From positions 38,505,377 to 38,569,376 of the forward strand of contig OX381708.1 of assembly GCA_947462335.1 (NCBI GenBank): DNA of 64,000 nt, read 5' to 3'. The stretch is from Harmothoe impar. Taxonomy: Eukaryota > Annelida > Polychaeta > Phyllodocida > Polynoidae. Under the pieces are notes generated by a model. The model made no database searches. It saw nothing but the letters and a program-made list of their open reading frames with translations, and had not been told where the DNA came from. Shown here piece after piece: positions 20,644-32,339 of the stretch. A program made the translations under genes and the position numbers. Numbering within the stretch: position 1 is the first letter of the stretch; the number at the start of each line of letters is the position of its first letter.

Positions 20644-21753
20644 TCATACTGATGAAGACCTGTCTTTTACTCTGTAGAGGGCACTGGGGTCAATCCGTCG
20701 TTTTGTCCTCTTTGGTAATAGAGGTAGGATCCGCCATGATCCTGGAAACAGTTCATTGCAGGCTTCCCTGAACTTGTCTATACGCCAGCAGTATATACAA
20801 GGGTTAATTGTTGTGTTGAGATAACCTAGGCAGAGGAGAAAGTTCCCAGCTAGGTAGTGACTTCCCAATGTCCGAGTCAGATTCCAATGCACCACAGCCA
20901 CTGAATAAGGTAGCCAGCAGACTGCATACACCAAAAAGAGGATGAGAATGGTTTTAAAGGCACGTGTCTTAAAACTCATATCCACTCCTATAATCTGTGG
21001 ATGTGAGACAACTGAAAGACTGAGTCTGGCTATGTTACCTTCAAGACAGCTCTGAACATGGACACGATTACCACGCTTACGTACTGTATTGGCTATACAC
21101 AGGTATGTATAGGTGAGGACTGCCACAGGCCCGTAGAATATGAACATCATGGACATCATTAAGTATGCTACATCAAATGATGACCTGTGTTCGGCCAGTA
21201 CACACTGAAACCAACCAGCATAGTACTGATACAGTCCCCATCCAATGACAGGCGGGAAACTCAACGCAGCCGACAGGCACCATGTTACACCAATCATTAA
21301 CTTGGCGCGGAATGGTGTCAGTTTGTCGCGTTTCTGTACAATTATTAAGTAGCGATCTATGCTGATTGCAAAAAGGACAAACACTGCTTCACAGATGAAG
21401 AGCCGATGAAAAAACGCCACAATTCTACATAGAGCCACACCAAAGACCCATGACTCAGCAAGCAGAGTAGTAAGGGCAAAGGGCATGCACCCTAGTGCCA
21501 GGAGGATATTGGAAAGGGCCATGTTGGCAAGCAGCAGGTTGATGGCTGATCTCATCGGGGGTTTCTGATAAACGATCAAGCAGACGACACTGTTTCCAAA
21601 TATAGAGCCTAGCATAGTGATCACCATGATGATTGTTAGTATGATTTTGGGTGCTAGACCAACGCCTATGTCTGCTCTGTCCCCGACGATGGGCTCCTGA
21701 GTAGAGTACTCAGCTGTAATGATGGTAACCATAGTATAGTTGTCATGATCCAT
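20644..21753 (-). CDS. GPR45/GPR63-like: Class A GPCR, GPR45/GPR63 (PSP24)-like
   Basis: Intronless, 369 residues, seven hydrophobic segments. Residue landmarks: N5 in an N-glycosylation sequon; TM1 GN at 53-54; TM2 with Asn82 where class A receptors normally have Asp2.50; Cys109 and Cys184 for the TM3-ECL2 disulphide; DRY 133-135; CWLP 279-282 in TM6; NPCIY 317-321 in TM7. The IVQKRDKL stretch after DRY, FKTRAFKTILILF leading into TM6, and the basic tail ending KRTKRRIDPSALY are specific features of the GPR45/GPR63 group. These are plasma-membrane receptors once called PSP24, with proposed lysophospholipid ligands but essentially orphan. The first ATG gives a normal short extracellular N-terminus. 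Orthology to one or both vertebrate paralogues cannot be resolved here. Confidence 0.93.
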   Translation of the reverse strand: MDHDNYTMVTIITAEYSTQEPIVGDRADIGVGLAPKIILTIIMVITMLGSIFGNSVVCLIVYQKPPMRSAINLLLANMALSNILLALGCMPFALTTLLAESWVFGVALCRIVAFFHRLFICEAVFVLFAISIDRYLIIVQKRDKLTPFRAKLMIGVTWCLSAALSFPPVIGWGLYQYYAGWFQCVLAEHRSSFDVAYLMMSMMFIFYGPVAVLTYTYLCIANTVRKRGNRVHVQSCLEGNIARLSLSVVSHPQIIGVDMSFKTRAFKTILILFLVYAVCWLPYSVAVVHWNLTRTLGSHYLAGNFLLCLGYLNTTINPCIYCWRIDKFREACNELFPGSWRILPLLPKRTKRRIDPSALYRVKDRSSSV

Positions 21754-24700
21754 TGTGACAAGTCTCTACATTATGTAGCTGCCTTTTTCACTAGCCGTTC
21801 AGTAGACCGTTGTGTCATCACGATAGCAGTTATATAGGCATAGTCCTATATATAATCATGTATAGCCATATTGATCACCAATATATAGGCGTATGTACAT
21901 TGAGCTGTACTTCAGTACAGGCTGGTAGCAATGACTTTGTGATAGTATATACTCCCTATATTTTGTATATCAATACTGTGTCTATTATTACAAAATGACC
22001 TCTGGTTCATGTATATCTACCAAGGGTGGCCACACATGGTGTTCCTAGCTGTGATCTGTAACGGTCTAGGAATAGGCTTGATATTGTGCCCCAGGTAGAC
22101 CTTGGGACGCCAGCCAAGCTGTGACGCGCTGCAAACGACAGGTGGCCTTGCCTGCCTCTGATGCACGTAATTTAGTACGGAGGACCCTATGTCCTGTATA
22201 TAAGTCGGACTCGACCATGGAGAGCTTAGTGATATGCTAGTCTATACCTTGCCCATGGGTAATATCCTGCTCATCCTCAATTTGATATCATTCACAGCAC
22301 ATGGTCATTTTCTATATACTGGTCATGCAGCCACTCCTATCGGATATGGGGAATTTATATGTCCTCCAATCTGGGATCCTATCTGGAAGCACAGGCCGCC
22401 TCACGTTAACCCTGCTCCTGCTGGGAGGTGGCTTTCCTGTCGCCTCTCGTCGATTCCAGATAGAGTATTGGTTTCCCCCATTCATCAATTATCTCTGGTC
22501 CATCCCTCCACCCGTCGATAGCGGGAGTGGTGTGCAGAGGTTGCCATCGGCGGTACCTGAAATGACAGGTGAACACTATCAATTTACGATAATGACGTAA
22601 TAAAAAAAGACAGGTGTGCACAAACTGACAAAGCAACTCGGACTTCTGGCTCCGAATTCAATTAACGACTATAGGCACGATTAAATCCCAGACAAGAAGA
22701 GTAACGATTTCAGGTCTTATTATTGGGAAGACTGTTAAAACTATATCCTACCTAGGCATAATGATAGAAAATTGGATAGTGATTGTAAGAAAATAAAGGG
22801 CGTGCACATCTATGGATAGGACTGGCAAATCATCAGTGAGTGAGATCAGTGGGTAAAACATGTTTAAAGTTATAAAGACGCATAAAGTTATAGCATAATA
22901 TAATTAATCAGTATATGAGGTGAATATAATTATAGGGTACAGTGCCCCGTGTAGATCAAGGTTGGCGAGGGAAGACAGCACAGGTGGGACTTGCCGGGGG
23001 CACCATGTCCAACCATTAAAGCTCTACCCGATACATTTACTCACTAGAAGTTCATTTATGGATCATGACGACAAAGATGCATACAGCTGACCATAAACTA
23101 GTTGAAGTGTTAACCCCTGGGACCCCTCAGAGGGCCGTTGTAGTATCGTTGTCCACACCTGTTAATTGGACCATTGAAGACACCGCTGACACGTATTGAG
23201 GGCTCTTTACTTGAAAATCACGCCCAATTAACACCAGTATGTCGACAGGTGAAAGGCGTAGGTCGGTTAAGGCCAACACATAAAAAGACGTTGGAACAAC
23301 TGCGACAGAGGCCTAGATTTGCATTATCAAAAACGTGTGCCAATAGTCACATGGACACTCCAATATGTACTATGGCCGCGAAAATAATCATCTATTATAA
23401 AATATTTAATCTAAAACCATGTGATTTGACAATAAATACAATAGTTCTGCCTCTGCCTTCCCCAAGCCGTTCTATATGTAGGCATTTCATACTGATGTCA
23501 TATTATGTATCTGTATATTAACTATGAAAGCACATTAACCTAACCACATTGGTGTCATGATTGACAGGTGGTACTCAAGCACGTCCTGATCAAAGTTTGA
23601 TCACCCACCCTGACTGATGAGATGTGCTCCTGTGCGGATAGCCTTATCAGCACATGGCTATCAAAAGCCATCAGGGATGATCCAACCTGTGTGTATACAG
23701 GCACAGGGAGGCTGATAAGGCATAGCTCCCCTTGGACACTGGTAGTGTTCAATAGAAGCCCGTTGGCACCTAGCCTCTAACACTTTACTTATGGAGACCG
23801 GTAGGCTGAGGGCAGAAGTGCAACTTGCCAAGCTATATTCTACCATGGCACAGTGGGCGGTGTCCAGATAGGGCCCCCAAAGGCATCATTATATAGCTCT
23901 CTCATTTGGGCTATGTCACATCGGAGATGTGGTAGATATAAGCCTAGCTATGATGAAAACTGGTAACACTACACCATCCTTTTGAAATACCCAGTGGACT
24001 GGACCGTCAGATAAAGAGGGCCTCTACATGGCATTTAATGACAGGGTATGTGATCAAACAGCCACGATGGAATCACGTTGTCACACCAGCAATGTTAGGG
24101 AGTGGTCATTTCTTAACAACAGGGGGATTTGCAGGGGGGGGTGCATTTTTCTCAATCTCCCCTCCCCCCCCCCCCCCCCAACAAATCTACCCCTCCCCCT
24201 TGTTAACAAATTACCAGCTTTTATCGGTGGGGGCTGAGGCGATTAGAGGGAGGGGGGGACACATTTGGATTGGACAGTGTTGCCGGACAGGGATTAGAGT
24301 TGCTCTCTAGGACTGACCTACAGTATTAAATGTCCCCATCCAAACCACGGGGTCGGGCTCTACTTCTCAGGTTACATGGTCTTGAAATTGACGCTATGCA
24401 ACGCAAAGTATTGGCCATCTGGGTATCGGCCCTCCCTCGACATGTAGACTGTATATCATATCGGCTTAACAGACAAATAAAGGAAATAATATCATATCCA
24501 CTATAATGGTAAAATGTGTCGCAATGGGCTATGTTATACATGTAGTTGTTACAGGGGGAGCAACAGTGAGAGAGGCCCCTCTATATTTAATCATATCTCC
24601 AACCAAGACTCTTACTCCCTCCCCCATTACAATTTTATTGCTTGTAACCATTTTAGACACCATTTTTAGACCCTAGTGGCATGTCGTTCCTTAGGTTAAC

Positions 24701-24784
24701 TTAATTTTAATAACATCTGCTTTCCATACCGGTGATATCAAATTAGTCCTGAAGCAAACATCAATTACATTCATAAAGACAACA
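21754..24784. other. Intergenic, GPCR upstream side
   Basis: No gene or mobile element could be supported. It contains the GPCR 5' flank, a perfect short palindrome (TGATCAAAGTTTGATCA, about 23588-23604) and a C-run at about 24163-24180. Frames near 22234-22600 and 24028-24310 show no domain or codon signal. Confidence 0.5.
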
Positions 24785-25042
24785 GGCACCGTACAGAGAG
24801 AAAAGAAACAGCGTTAAAAGGGGGTCCAGGTTGCCTCCAGAATGACTCTAGCCTAGGTGACTCTCTGGATGAACTAAGGGAGTCACCTGGGGGAGTCATA
24901 TAGCTCTCTGGGTCATATGACTGCCCCAGGTGACTCCCAGAGGTCAGCCATAGTGTCACCCCGGGAGAGTCACCTGGGCTTCCTTATGCGAAATTGGAGG
25001 CATTTTGGAGGCAACATTGACTCCTTTCTTCTCTCTGTGTGC
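24785..25042. mobile_element. Palindrome-rich MITE
   Basis: The left end GCACCGTACAGAGAGAAAAG and the reverse complement of the right end GCACACAGAGAGAAGAAAGG match, and inside both arms TTGCCTCCAGAATG/TTGCCTCCAAAATG repeat the symmetry. The interior is built of GAGTCACCTGGGG motifs in both orientations, including a 24-bp arm pair at 24878-24901 and 24914-24937 with one mismatch. There is no coding content. The target duplication is not clear. Confidence 0.65.
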
Positions 25043-25099
25043 ATTTTCGGGCATAATGGCTCGTTTAAGCACAGTCTATTTTTATAAGTGCTACGCTTG

Positions 25100-25170
25100 A
25101 ATACTCCTGGCTGCATATTGCACTGCACGTTTGTCTTGAATAAGCGCCGGTGTCGTATTCATGAGTACTG
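25100..25170. repeat. Fragment related to the AAGCGCC MITE family
   Basis: TCTTGAATAAGCGCCGGTGT at about 25134 matches internal sequence of the element at 31500-31691. It is probably a decayed copy. Confidence 0.4.
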
Positions 25171-27033
25171 GGGTATATATTATATAGTGCATGCATTGGA
25201 ATTAAAAAGCCCCGGGCGATTAATTTGATATGGAGGTCTAATTACGGACAGCTTCCTATTCTGTGAATGCCTTAGGCTCTATTATTACATAGATTTATGT
25301 TGCATGTGTTTGTCATGTTACAAGACGTCTACCAGTAACCATGGTAACGCGACCCCCTATTGGTAAATGCACTTGGCATTTTTGGTCATTGGGTGAATGA
25401 AAACACAATGAACCCATGCGGACTATACTACATTATTCCTGTCAGTGAATGATAATGAAACATGTGGCAATGGCTGAGTTGGCCAGTGTGTGTGTGTTGC
25501 GGGGGGGGGGGGGGTGACCGGACTGACCCTTCTTGGATGTGTTTGAATGAGGGGGGTCCTCCTGATTTGTTGAAAAATATCTATTTGTCTTCTTTGCATT
25601 ATTTAACCGACGCATGCATTGACGTATATGTACAAACACAAAAGAGGTACATGTATGTCACTACATAACTGGCTCACAGGCTCACTTCTCTCAGGTATAT
25701 GGATTCTTAAGGTATTTTCCCATGTATAACATCATTCATGCCCCCTCCTAACCATCTCTTGACAATGCCTCGATTCAGCATACTACTAGTAAGGGAGACA
25801 GAGAGGCAGGCGAGTGACTTTATGCGCCCTATCTATAGAGACTCAGAACAGAAGGTGGGGGTGTTTGATTAGCCGATAGTCACAGAATCCAATCAATCAA
25901 GGTCTCCCTTCCACTCACCTGTGTCAGTTAACCCACTGCTTCTTCCACCCCAGGTATCCTGTGCTTATCTCCCTATAGAAGTCAGGAAACTGGAACTTAA
26001 TTCTCGTTAAATGAAGCCACAGTCAGGCAGGTGTGTAGCTGTGTGCGCATTGCGTGTGGAACATCCACTGGTGAGGGTGATAATAACCCAGGCCTATCTG
26101 TATCTCTACCAACCTTGTCCTCACATCCCCACAGCACTCTGGACATCCATAGATCCAAGGCCAAATCAATCAGTCATGTAAAGCCATATCACGTATACCT
26201 CTGTCCATAAATATGACAACCACCATATATGTATATGTGCAGGCCTGAATAGACCTTGAGGGGAGTGCATCACCCGATACTGATAGCCTATGCAGAGATT
26301 GGTGTTTGCGGGTAATGGCCCTGTGGTAACTGGATCCACCACGATAGCCTCTCCTGCCTCCCTCCTGTGCCTGTGTTGGCGGCTGTGGTGGGGATGGTTG
26401 TGGTGGGGATGGCTTTAGTCACACTCCCGCCACACTCCAGCCAACCGCTCTCTATTCGCTCTTGGTCCTCACAGGTGGCACTGTGGCAGCATCACTGGCA
26501 CACAGTCATCACACCAGAGTACCAAACATAATGCACATGCCTGCCAGGTATGTGGGCCTATCGTGTAGGCCTAGATATAGGCTTTTGTGTTCCTATCCGG
26601 CTTCGTCGTCGTTGGGCGTCTTTGCTTAAGAGCATAATTCAGGATATGATTTAATAGACTGTTCAACTTAGATTATGTAATGTATATAGACTTAGCTTTG
26701 TATTGATACCACAGGCTAAAAAGGATCGATTCAGTGCTTTTGCGAATTCAATATGGACCTATATGCGAAAGTGCATTGGCGTAGCATTAATCATGCTATG
26801 AAAATGACCATATTTTTCCTTGGACAATTTTGATATGAAATCATCATCAACTCCCTTATGAAATGAAATGCTCCTATATATTATAGGAGGCAGCAGTGGG
26901 TACCTCTAGAGGTGTTTTATTTCATGAGATTACTATAAAAAAAGCTTCAATACGCTCATACCATTATAGGCAAAGTCGGAGACTCAGACTGATGTGACCA
27001 AGTAGGTAAAAAGTCGTATCTAGGGGGAATTTG
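25171..27033. other. Non-coding interval
   Basis: Nothing beyond simple sequence is supported: a G-run at about 25500-25514 and scattered short purine runs. No gene is recognised. Confidence 0.5.
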
Positions 27034-27737
27034 CCCAGTCAGCAAAGTTACGTTGGGCCAAAAATGATGTCACAAAGAAATTACATTGGCCCAACGTAAG
27101 TTTTATAACATTGTACCAACGTCTGGCCAACCAGATTTACACGCAAAAAGTGAGGTTGTTCCAAAATATATTTCCAAAATTGGCGCAGTGTTCATTTGTG
27201 ATGTTGGGCCAATATTGTACCAACATGTCAAGGGTCAAGGTGGTGGTGGTAAGATTTTAATACCAGTCCAGTAAAAGGGCCAAGAAATGATGCAGAATAA
27301 GATCCTAACCCATACACCTTATCTAGTTGTCATCACCCACAAAATGGTGTCCTCATAGAGATTTGGCCCGAATTCTGTTATTTCACATGGATAAATGCCC
27401 CATTATGGTGACAAATAATGGGCTGCCTGGTCAAAATCTCTCCATACAACTGGCAATGCCCTCTGGTGGACGTTGGAAATGAACGTTTGGCCAATGTTGG
27501 TTTTCTTCTCATTGCTGGGAGCATTTTCAATGTTGGTCCAATATTGATTTGCTAACGTTGGCACATAATTATTTGATGTTCTACCAACGTTGACAGATCA
27601 CTAGGAGTATTGCCCACGTTGATACAATGTTGTACCAATGTTGGCAGTTCAACATTAATTTTGTATAAAGTTGAGATATTGCCTGTGACAATGCCAACCA
27701 TTGCAAACTTTGGCCAAACGTATCCTTGCCAGCTGGG
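27034..27737. mobile_element. 704-bp MITE with TTGG-CCAA internal repeats
   Basis: The left terminus CCCAGTCAGCAAAGTTACGT and the reverse complement of the right terminus CCCAGCTGGCAAGGATACGT form an imperfect repeat of about 27 bp, ending in TTGGGCCA/TTTGGCCA. The interior is full of CCAACGTTGG-like words (TTGGGCCAACGT, CAATGTTGGTCC, TACCAACGTTG), a composition I have seen in repeats of marine invertebrates. There is no open frame of note. Confidence 0.75.
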
Positions 27738-28464
27738 TGGCTTACCAAGTTTTAAACTTTCTACTCCAGGGAGAATTCCGTTTTATATTCCTCAATAAAA
27801 CGTGAATATATGCTCCGAAGTATGTATAGCAGTTGTTTATATTATTTATATGAAGCCCAGAACACTGGCTTCTGCATGATCGTGTATTGCGGTAGTTGGT
27901 GCAGTAATGACTTAAGAAAAGTAAAAGACTGAGGTGAGAAAAGGGTAAGGCCAAGGTTTGTTTCAGGTAACATGGAAAGAAAGTCTAGGGTCGGTAGGTC
28001 GGATTTTATTTTTATTTTCTCTTAATAAGCCAGTCCCTCTATATATATGAAGATTTCTTCAAAAATTGCATAGACCATGCCGCCTTCACATTTCACATTA
28101 TTTTCTAAATATGAATGTAGTATCCAGCTCTGTGTAAACCCTAAAAATGACCAAAAAAGGTGTAAAGATATTAAAATGTCTTCAAAATTGCATAAAAAAA
28201 CGTAGGGTCGGCCCTGTTTTTATAGGCTCGGTCGGGTGACCTGAAACAAACGGTTTTGTTTTTTAGCCTAACATTGGGAGACACTTCCGACCAAGCTCAC
28301 AAAGGCTGTTTGAAAATGAGCAAAAGGGAGTGGTCATTATTTCAAGGCGAAATACGCTGCACAGAACAGCAGTGAGGCCGATGTTCAACCCACACAGGGA
28401 TTGATCAAAGCACACTGTGACTGTTCAAACCACAGAGTGACTGACTTATACCCACATGCCCTAG
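27738..28464. other. Non-coding interval
   Basis: AT-rich DNA with no supportable gene. It contains two similar words, AGGGTCGGTAGGTCGG at about 27989 and AGGGTCGGCCCTG at about 28203, that may be remnants of another repeat. Confidence 0.4.
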
Positions 28465-28466
28465 TA

Positions 28467-29078
28467 CACTGAAAACCCAGAGCAAGGAGCCTAGTCATTA
28501 TGACCACCTAGGTAGTCATAATGAATAATGGCAGATGGAGTGGAGAATGGTGTATGAATATAGTCTCTAATTAGTTCACTTCTTAATGAGAGGCATCCTT
28601 TACACATATTTGGTGTAGTCTTGATGGAACTAAGTAGCATTACTTGTTATAAATAAGTTGCCAATGGGTGAGAATGATGGCCCCAAAGGTATAGAGACCA
28701 CTCTGCTCCCTGTCACCAGTGTATATCTCACGACAGATATAGTTATGCAGATATTAAAACCAGGTGGCAGTAGCGTGCCATAAGTAGCAAGTGAGGAATA
28801 GAATTATGTACCATAGGGTAGTCATTGGGACAACCTAGGACTTGAGAGTTGTCATTACTGATGACTTTAGGTCTTCAAATGGACAATACCAAGGTAACCA
28901 CCTTGAGGTAGTCATTCTGACTACCCAATTATTGTGACTACCTAAGGTCGTCATTATGACAACTTTGGTCTGAATGGCTCAGATGGGTAGTCACAATGAC
29001 GACCTGAGGTGGTCACCTTGACTACCTAAAGTTGTCAGTTTTGGCATTGTCAAAATGACGACCCTGAGGTTTTCAGTG
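28467..29078. mobile_element. TA-flanked MITE with CACTGAAAACC ends
   Basis: It starts CACTGAAAACCC and ends GGTTTTCAGTG, flanked on both sides by TA (28465-28466 and 29079-29080). The interior is an array of short palindromes based on GGTAGTCATNNTGACTACC, at about 28490-28525 and 28900-29060. Removing the element with one TA restores CCCTAGTAGCAA, a junction seen unoccupied in the related repeat at 32327-32338. Ends and TA target resemble the element at 38400-38757. The TA target fits Tc1/mariner-like mobilisation; no transposase is present. Confidence 0.8.
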
Positions 29079-29080
29079 TA

Positions 29081-29383
29081 GCAAGCCCGCACGGGGCCAA
29101 TTTGGTTTTAGCTCGGATTGGCTGTTTGAAGTCGGGCAAAACTGAGCTGGGTTTCATGTTGGGCAGATGGTTGGGCTGAAGTGTGGCCCCGATCGGGCTG
29201 CCCATTTTGGGCTCAGATCAGTTTCAAAGTGGGCTGCCCGATTTGGGCTCAGATCAGTTTCAAAGAGGGCTACCCGCTTTGGGTTCATGTTGGCCAGATG
29301 ACAGGAAACCTGTCCAAAACCCGTTCTGAGCCCAATTCGGGCGCCCATTGGTTAGCCCACTCCGGGCCGATGAGGGCTGAGGT
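29081..29383. repeat. GCCCGCACGGGGCC repeat family, copy A
   Basis: It begins GCAAGCCCGCACGGGGCC and contains tandem units of about 36 bp around GGGCTCAGATCAGTTTCAAA. It ends at TAGCCCACTCCGGGCC, words that also occur in the opposite orientation and order at 32002-32338. It is unclassified and interrupted on its left by the TA-flanked MITE. Confidence 0.65.
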
Positions 29384-31325
29384 TAGATTAGATTAGATTA
29401 GATTATTTATTGTACGAATCGTTCTGTAATAGACCGTTTTTCATCGCACACACAGATGGCTCACAGACATCAAAAAGGCTCATCATGTGTTGCTGAACAT
29501 TCGCGATTCATGGTGGTAAGTTATGAAATAGGTGTAAAAGGATGTTGAATGATTAACAAATGTGTGGAGGAAACCAGATAGCATAAGATAACGGAGACAG
29601 CAAGTACTAGTGAGTTTGTGGGATCAAGTCGGGGGTAGAACTAGAGGTAATGTTTCAATTTTTGCTTTAAAGGCATCTTTTAAGGGTATCTTCTGTACTT
29701 CCTTAGTTAGACTATCCCATAGGGTTACTCCCCTATTATAGGGGGATTTCTGGTAGAAACTGGTTTTAGCCCTCCTTTTCCTGAACCGAATTTTTAAGTC
29801 CCCTCTGGTGCGTACATTTCTCTGTTCTATAGCTTCTCCCCCATGACCCTTTTTCCACATTATCATGAGTAGCTGTATCTTACGCCGGCGTTCTAGCATT
29901 GCCAAGTTGGCTTCAGTATGTAAGTCGGCCACGCTAACCGTACGTATACCAGTCCGTAAGCATATACGCAAGGCGTGGTTCTGCATTCTCTGCAATTTTT
30001 TCAACTCACCCACGTGTGCGCTTCCTGTATAGAAGGAGCAATATTCTAGCGTCGGTGCGATCATAACTTTATAAATTTGGATACTGATCTTTTTTGTCAT
30101 ATTCTTTCTTAGTTTACTTAGCTTATAAATTTTGTTGCCTAGACTTTTCTTAAGTCAGTTTATCTGTGGGGTTAGACTCAGTCTCTGATCGAGTTCTACT
30201 CCTAGATAAGGATAGGACACACAAGTGGGTAGTAGACTACCGTGTAGCAATACTGAAGGGTTTCCAATGTTTTTTAACTTACTGTCAGAGCCAAAAAACA
30301 TACACATGCTTTTTTGTGTGTTGACTGTCATGCCATTCGATAGGCACCATTCTCCAACCCTAGTAATATCTTCTTGCAAGAGCCTAATGGCTTCAGCGTC
30401 ACTATCAGCACTCGCGTATAAGACGATGTCGTCTGCGTACATGGTGAACTGACAATTTTGAATGCTATTAGATAAGTCATTTACGAACAAAATAAACAGT
30501 AAAGGACCCAAGATAGATCCTTGGGGTACGCCAAAGAGCACTGGGGCGCTTGGGGATTTAACACCATTCGCTATTGTACAGTGGGACCTGTGTGCTAGGT
30601 ATTCGGTCAACCACTTCTTTAGCTTTCGGGGTAGGTTTAAGGCAGCAATTTTCTTGATTAGGGTTGGGTGGTGTACACTATCGAATGCCTTGCAGTAGTC
30701 AATGAAGCAAGCTGCAGTGACCTTCCCATCGTCTCGGGCCTCAAAGAGGTCTTTGACGACATTGAAGACAGCGTCACTAGTTCCTTTATCTTTCCTAAAA
30801 CCAAATTGGGTTTTACATAAGATGTTCGCCCGTTCAAGGTGATCTGACAAAAGTCTGTGTACGATTTTCTCCAGTAGCTTACCAGGGAGGGGTAACAGGG
30901 TAATAGGACGCCAGTTCTTAATTAAGTTTAGGTTTCCTTTTTTAGGGATTGGTACCAGGGTACCACAGGACCAAGAGATGGGAAATATCCCTTCTTCCAA
31001 AGAGTTTCTAAAAATAGTGACCATTTCCTTATGTAAAAACAACATTGCATCCTTCAGTACTCTGGTGTTAACCCTCTCTAGCCCACAGGATTTATCTACA
31101 TTAATACTCTTTATAAGTGACAGTACCAACTCTTCACTGACTATTTCAGAAGGATTGAAATTGTCATAGATATCGTCAGCTACCTCATCCTCTATGATGG
31201 GGTCCTGGATTGGAGTTCCAGCAGGCGGCAGCTTATCAAACAGCTCTTCCCCTATACTGGCGAAGTAATTGTTAATGTAGGCGGCAGTTTCCTCAATAGG
31301 GATAAATTGGGTTTGGACAGGGCAA
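29384..31325 (-). mobile_element. 5'-truncated non-LTR retrotransposon
   Basis: The minus strand carries the reverse transcriptase and C-terminal domain of a LINE. It starts abruptly at about 31325 inside the linker before the RT, and ends with AATAAATAATC and a TAATC pentamer tail at about 29384-29415. There is no endonuclease, so this is a typical 5'-truncated insertion. It differs in sequence from the LINEs at 1-2602 and 7740-13785, so at least three families are present. Confidence 0.87.
29624..31300 (-). pseudogene. LINE reverse transcriptase with one in-frame stop
   Basis: One reading frame runs from about 31300 to 29624 and is broken only by a TGA just below 30158. Upstream of it lie the fingers (SINVDKSCGLERVNTRVLKD, LVPIPKKGNL, NWRPITLLPL), motif A (CFIDYCKAFDSVHH), motif B (GVPQGSILGPLLFILFVNDL), motif C (FTMYADDIVLYAS, catalytic YADD intact) and SYPYLGVELD. 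Downstream is the C-terminal domain with QRMQNHALRICLRTG and RGVTLWDSLTKEVQKIPL, typical of CR1/L2-like LINEs. An ATG-type start at 31129 is incidental; coding similarity extends about 170 bp further upstream to the truncation point. Replication protein of a dead copy. Confidence 0.9.
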
Positions 31326-31499
31326 CTGGTCTAGTAGTTCTGATGATTGACATCAGATGTCACTACTATACGATATCTAGAGTTTTCCAACAAAGCCAGA
31401 TGAAATTGACATTACATAATGATACAATAAAATGTTAAAGTGATGTAGAATAGGAAACAATAAATAGATGTTCTCACAGTTTGGAAATAAGATAGACTA

Positions 31500-31691
31500 C
31501 CGTACTGTTGCGATAAAGCGCCTGGTCTTGAATAAGCGCCGGTCTTGAAAAAGCGCTGGGGTATAGGGGCTTCCAAATGCTTCTTAAGCACTAAAATCGT
31601 AACCTTGAATAAGCGCCTGTCTTGTATAAGCGTCTGGGTAAGAGCCCCGTCAAATTGAAGAGCGCCTCGGCGCTTAATCGCGACGGTACGG
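31500..31691. mobile_element. 192-bp TA-flanked MITE with AAGCGCC ends
   Basis: The left terminus CCGTACTGTTGCGATAAAGC and the reverse complement of the right terminus CCGTACCGTCGCGATTAAGC form an inverted repeat of about 24 bp flanked by TA on each side (31498-31499, 31692-31693). The interior has TCTTGAATAAGCGCC repeats. A Tc1/mariner-type non-autonomous element is likely. Confidence 0.8.
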
Positions 31692-31693
31692 TA

Positions 31694-31999
31694 TATATTT
31701 GAATGATGAAAAGGAGGTTCTCTAAGCAGCTATCCAGTGTAAACACTATTTCTGTGGCATTACAATCTGCTTAATACAAGACTCATATGCCCCATGTAGC
31801 TATGAACTATGGCTTTGAAGACCAATGTGCACCATAGACACTTGTCTATGCTGCATGTGGCTCAAACCTGATGATAATAGGCCTGCTTGATACTTCCATT
31901 ATTGGGTAGGAAGAGTATGATTATGCCTTGGGTTGATTAGCAGGACCTAGGATATCTGGTTCAACAAATACAAGAAATAATTGGAGAATGATTGAATAG
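31694..31999. other. Non-coding interval
   Basis: No gene or element boundary is recognised. Confidence 0.4.
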
Positions 32000-32001
32000 A
32001 A

Positions 32002-32338
32002 CCCATAATTATCCGATCTGAGCCCGCTTTCAACCCGTCCAAAAACCGATCTGAGCCCGCTTTCAACCCGTCCAAAAACCGATCTGAACTTACTTTCAGC
32101 CCGTCCAAAAACCAATCTGAGCCCAAAGTGGGAAGCCCGTCCAAAAACTGATCTGAGCCCAAAGCGGGCTTCCCGGCAAAACCCAATCTGCGCCCAACAT
32201 GGGAAGCCCGCACGGGGCCAGACCAAAGCCCAGTGCCCTAAAGCGACTGGAGCCCGTCGGTTAGCCCACTCCGGGCCAGACTTGCAAACACAGTCTGGCC
32301 CCGTCTGGGACCACAGTGTGTTTGCTACTAGGGTGGTG
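32002..32338. repeat. GCCCGCACGGGGCC repeat family, copy B
   Basis: Tandem units of about 33-36 bp (CGATCTGAGCCCGCTTTCAA plus CCCGTCCAAAAAC), then AAGCCCGCACGGGGCCAGAC, then an inverted pair CAAACACAGTCTGGCCCCGT. It ends TTTGCTACTAGGG. Reversed, the end reads CCCTAGTAGCAA, the same terminus that is split by a MITE at 28465. Confidence 0.65.
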
Positions 32339-32339
32339 G

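Noticed and set aside
22234..22600. 95- and 99-codon overlapping + frames near a TATATAA
   Set aside because: No domain, two frames equally open, and no splice or codon signal.
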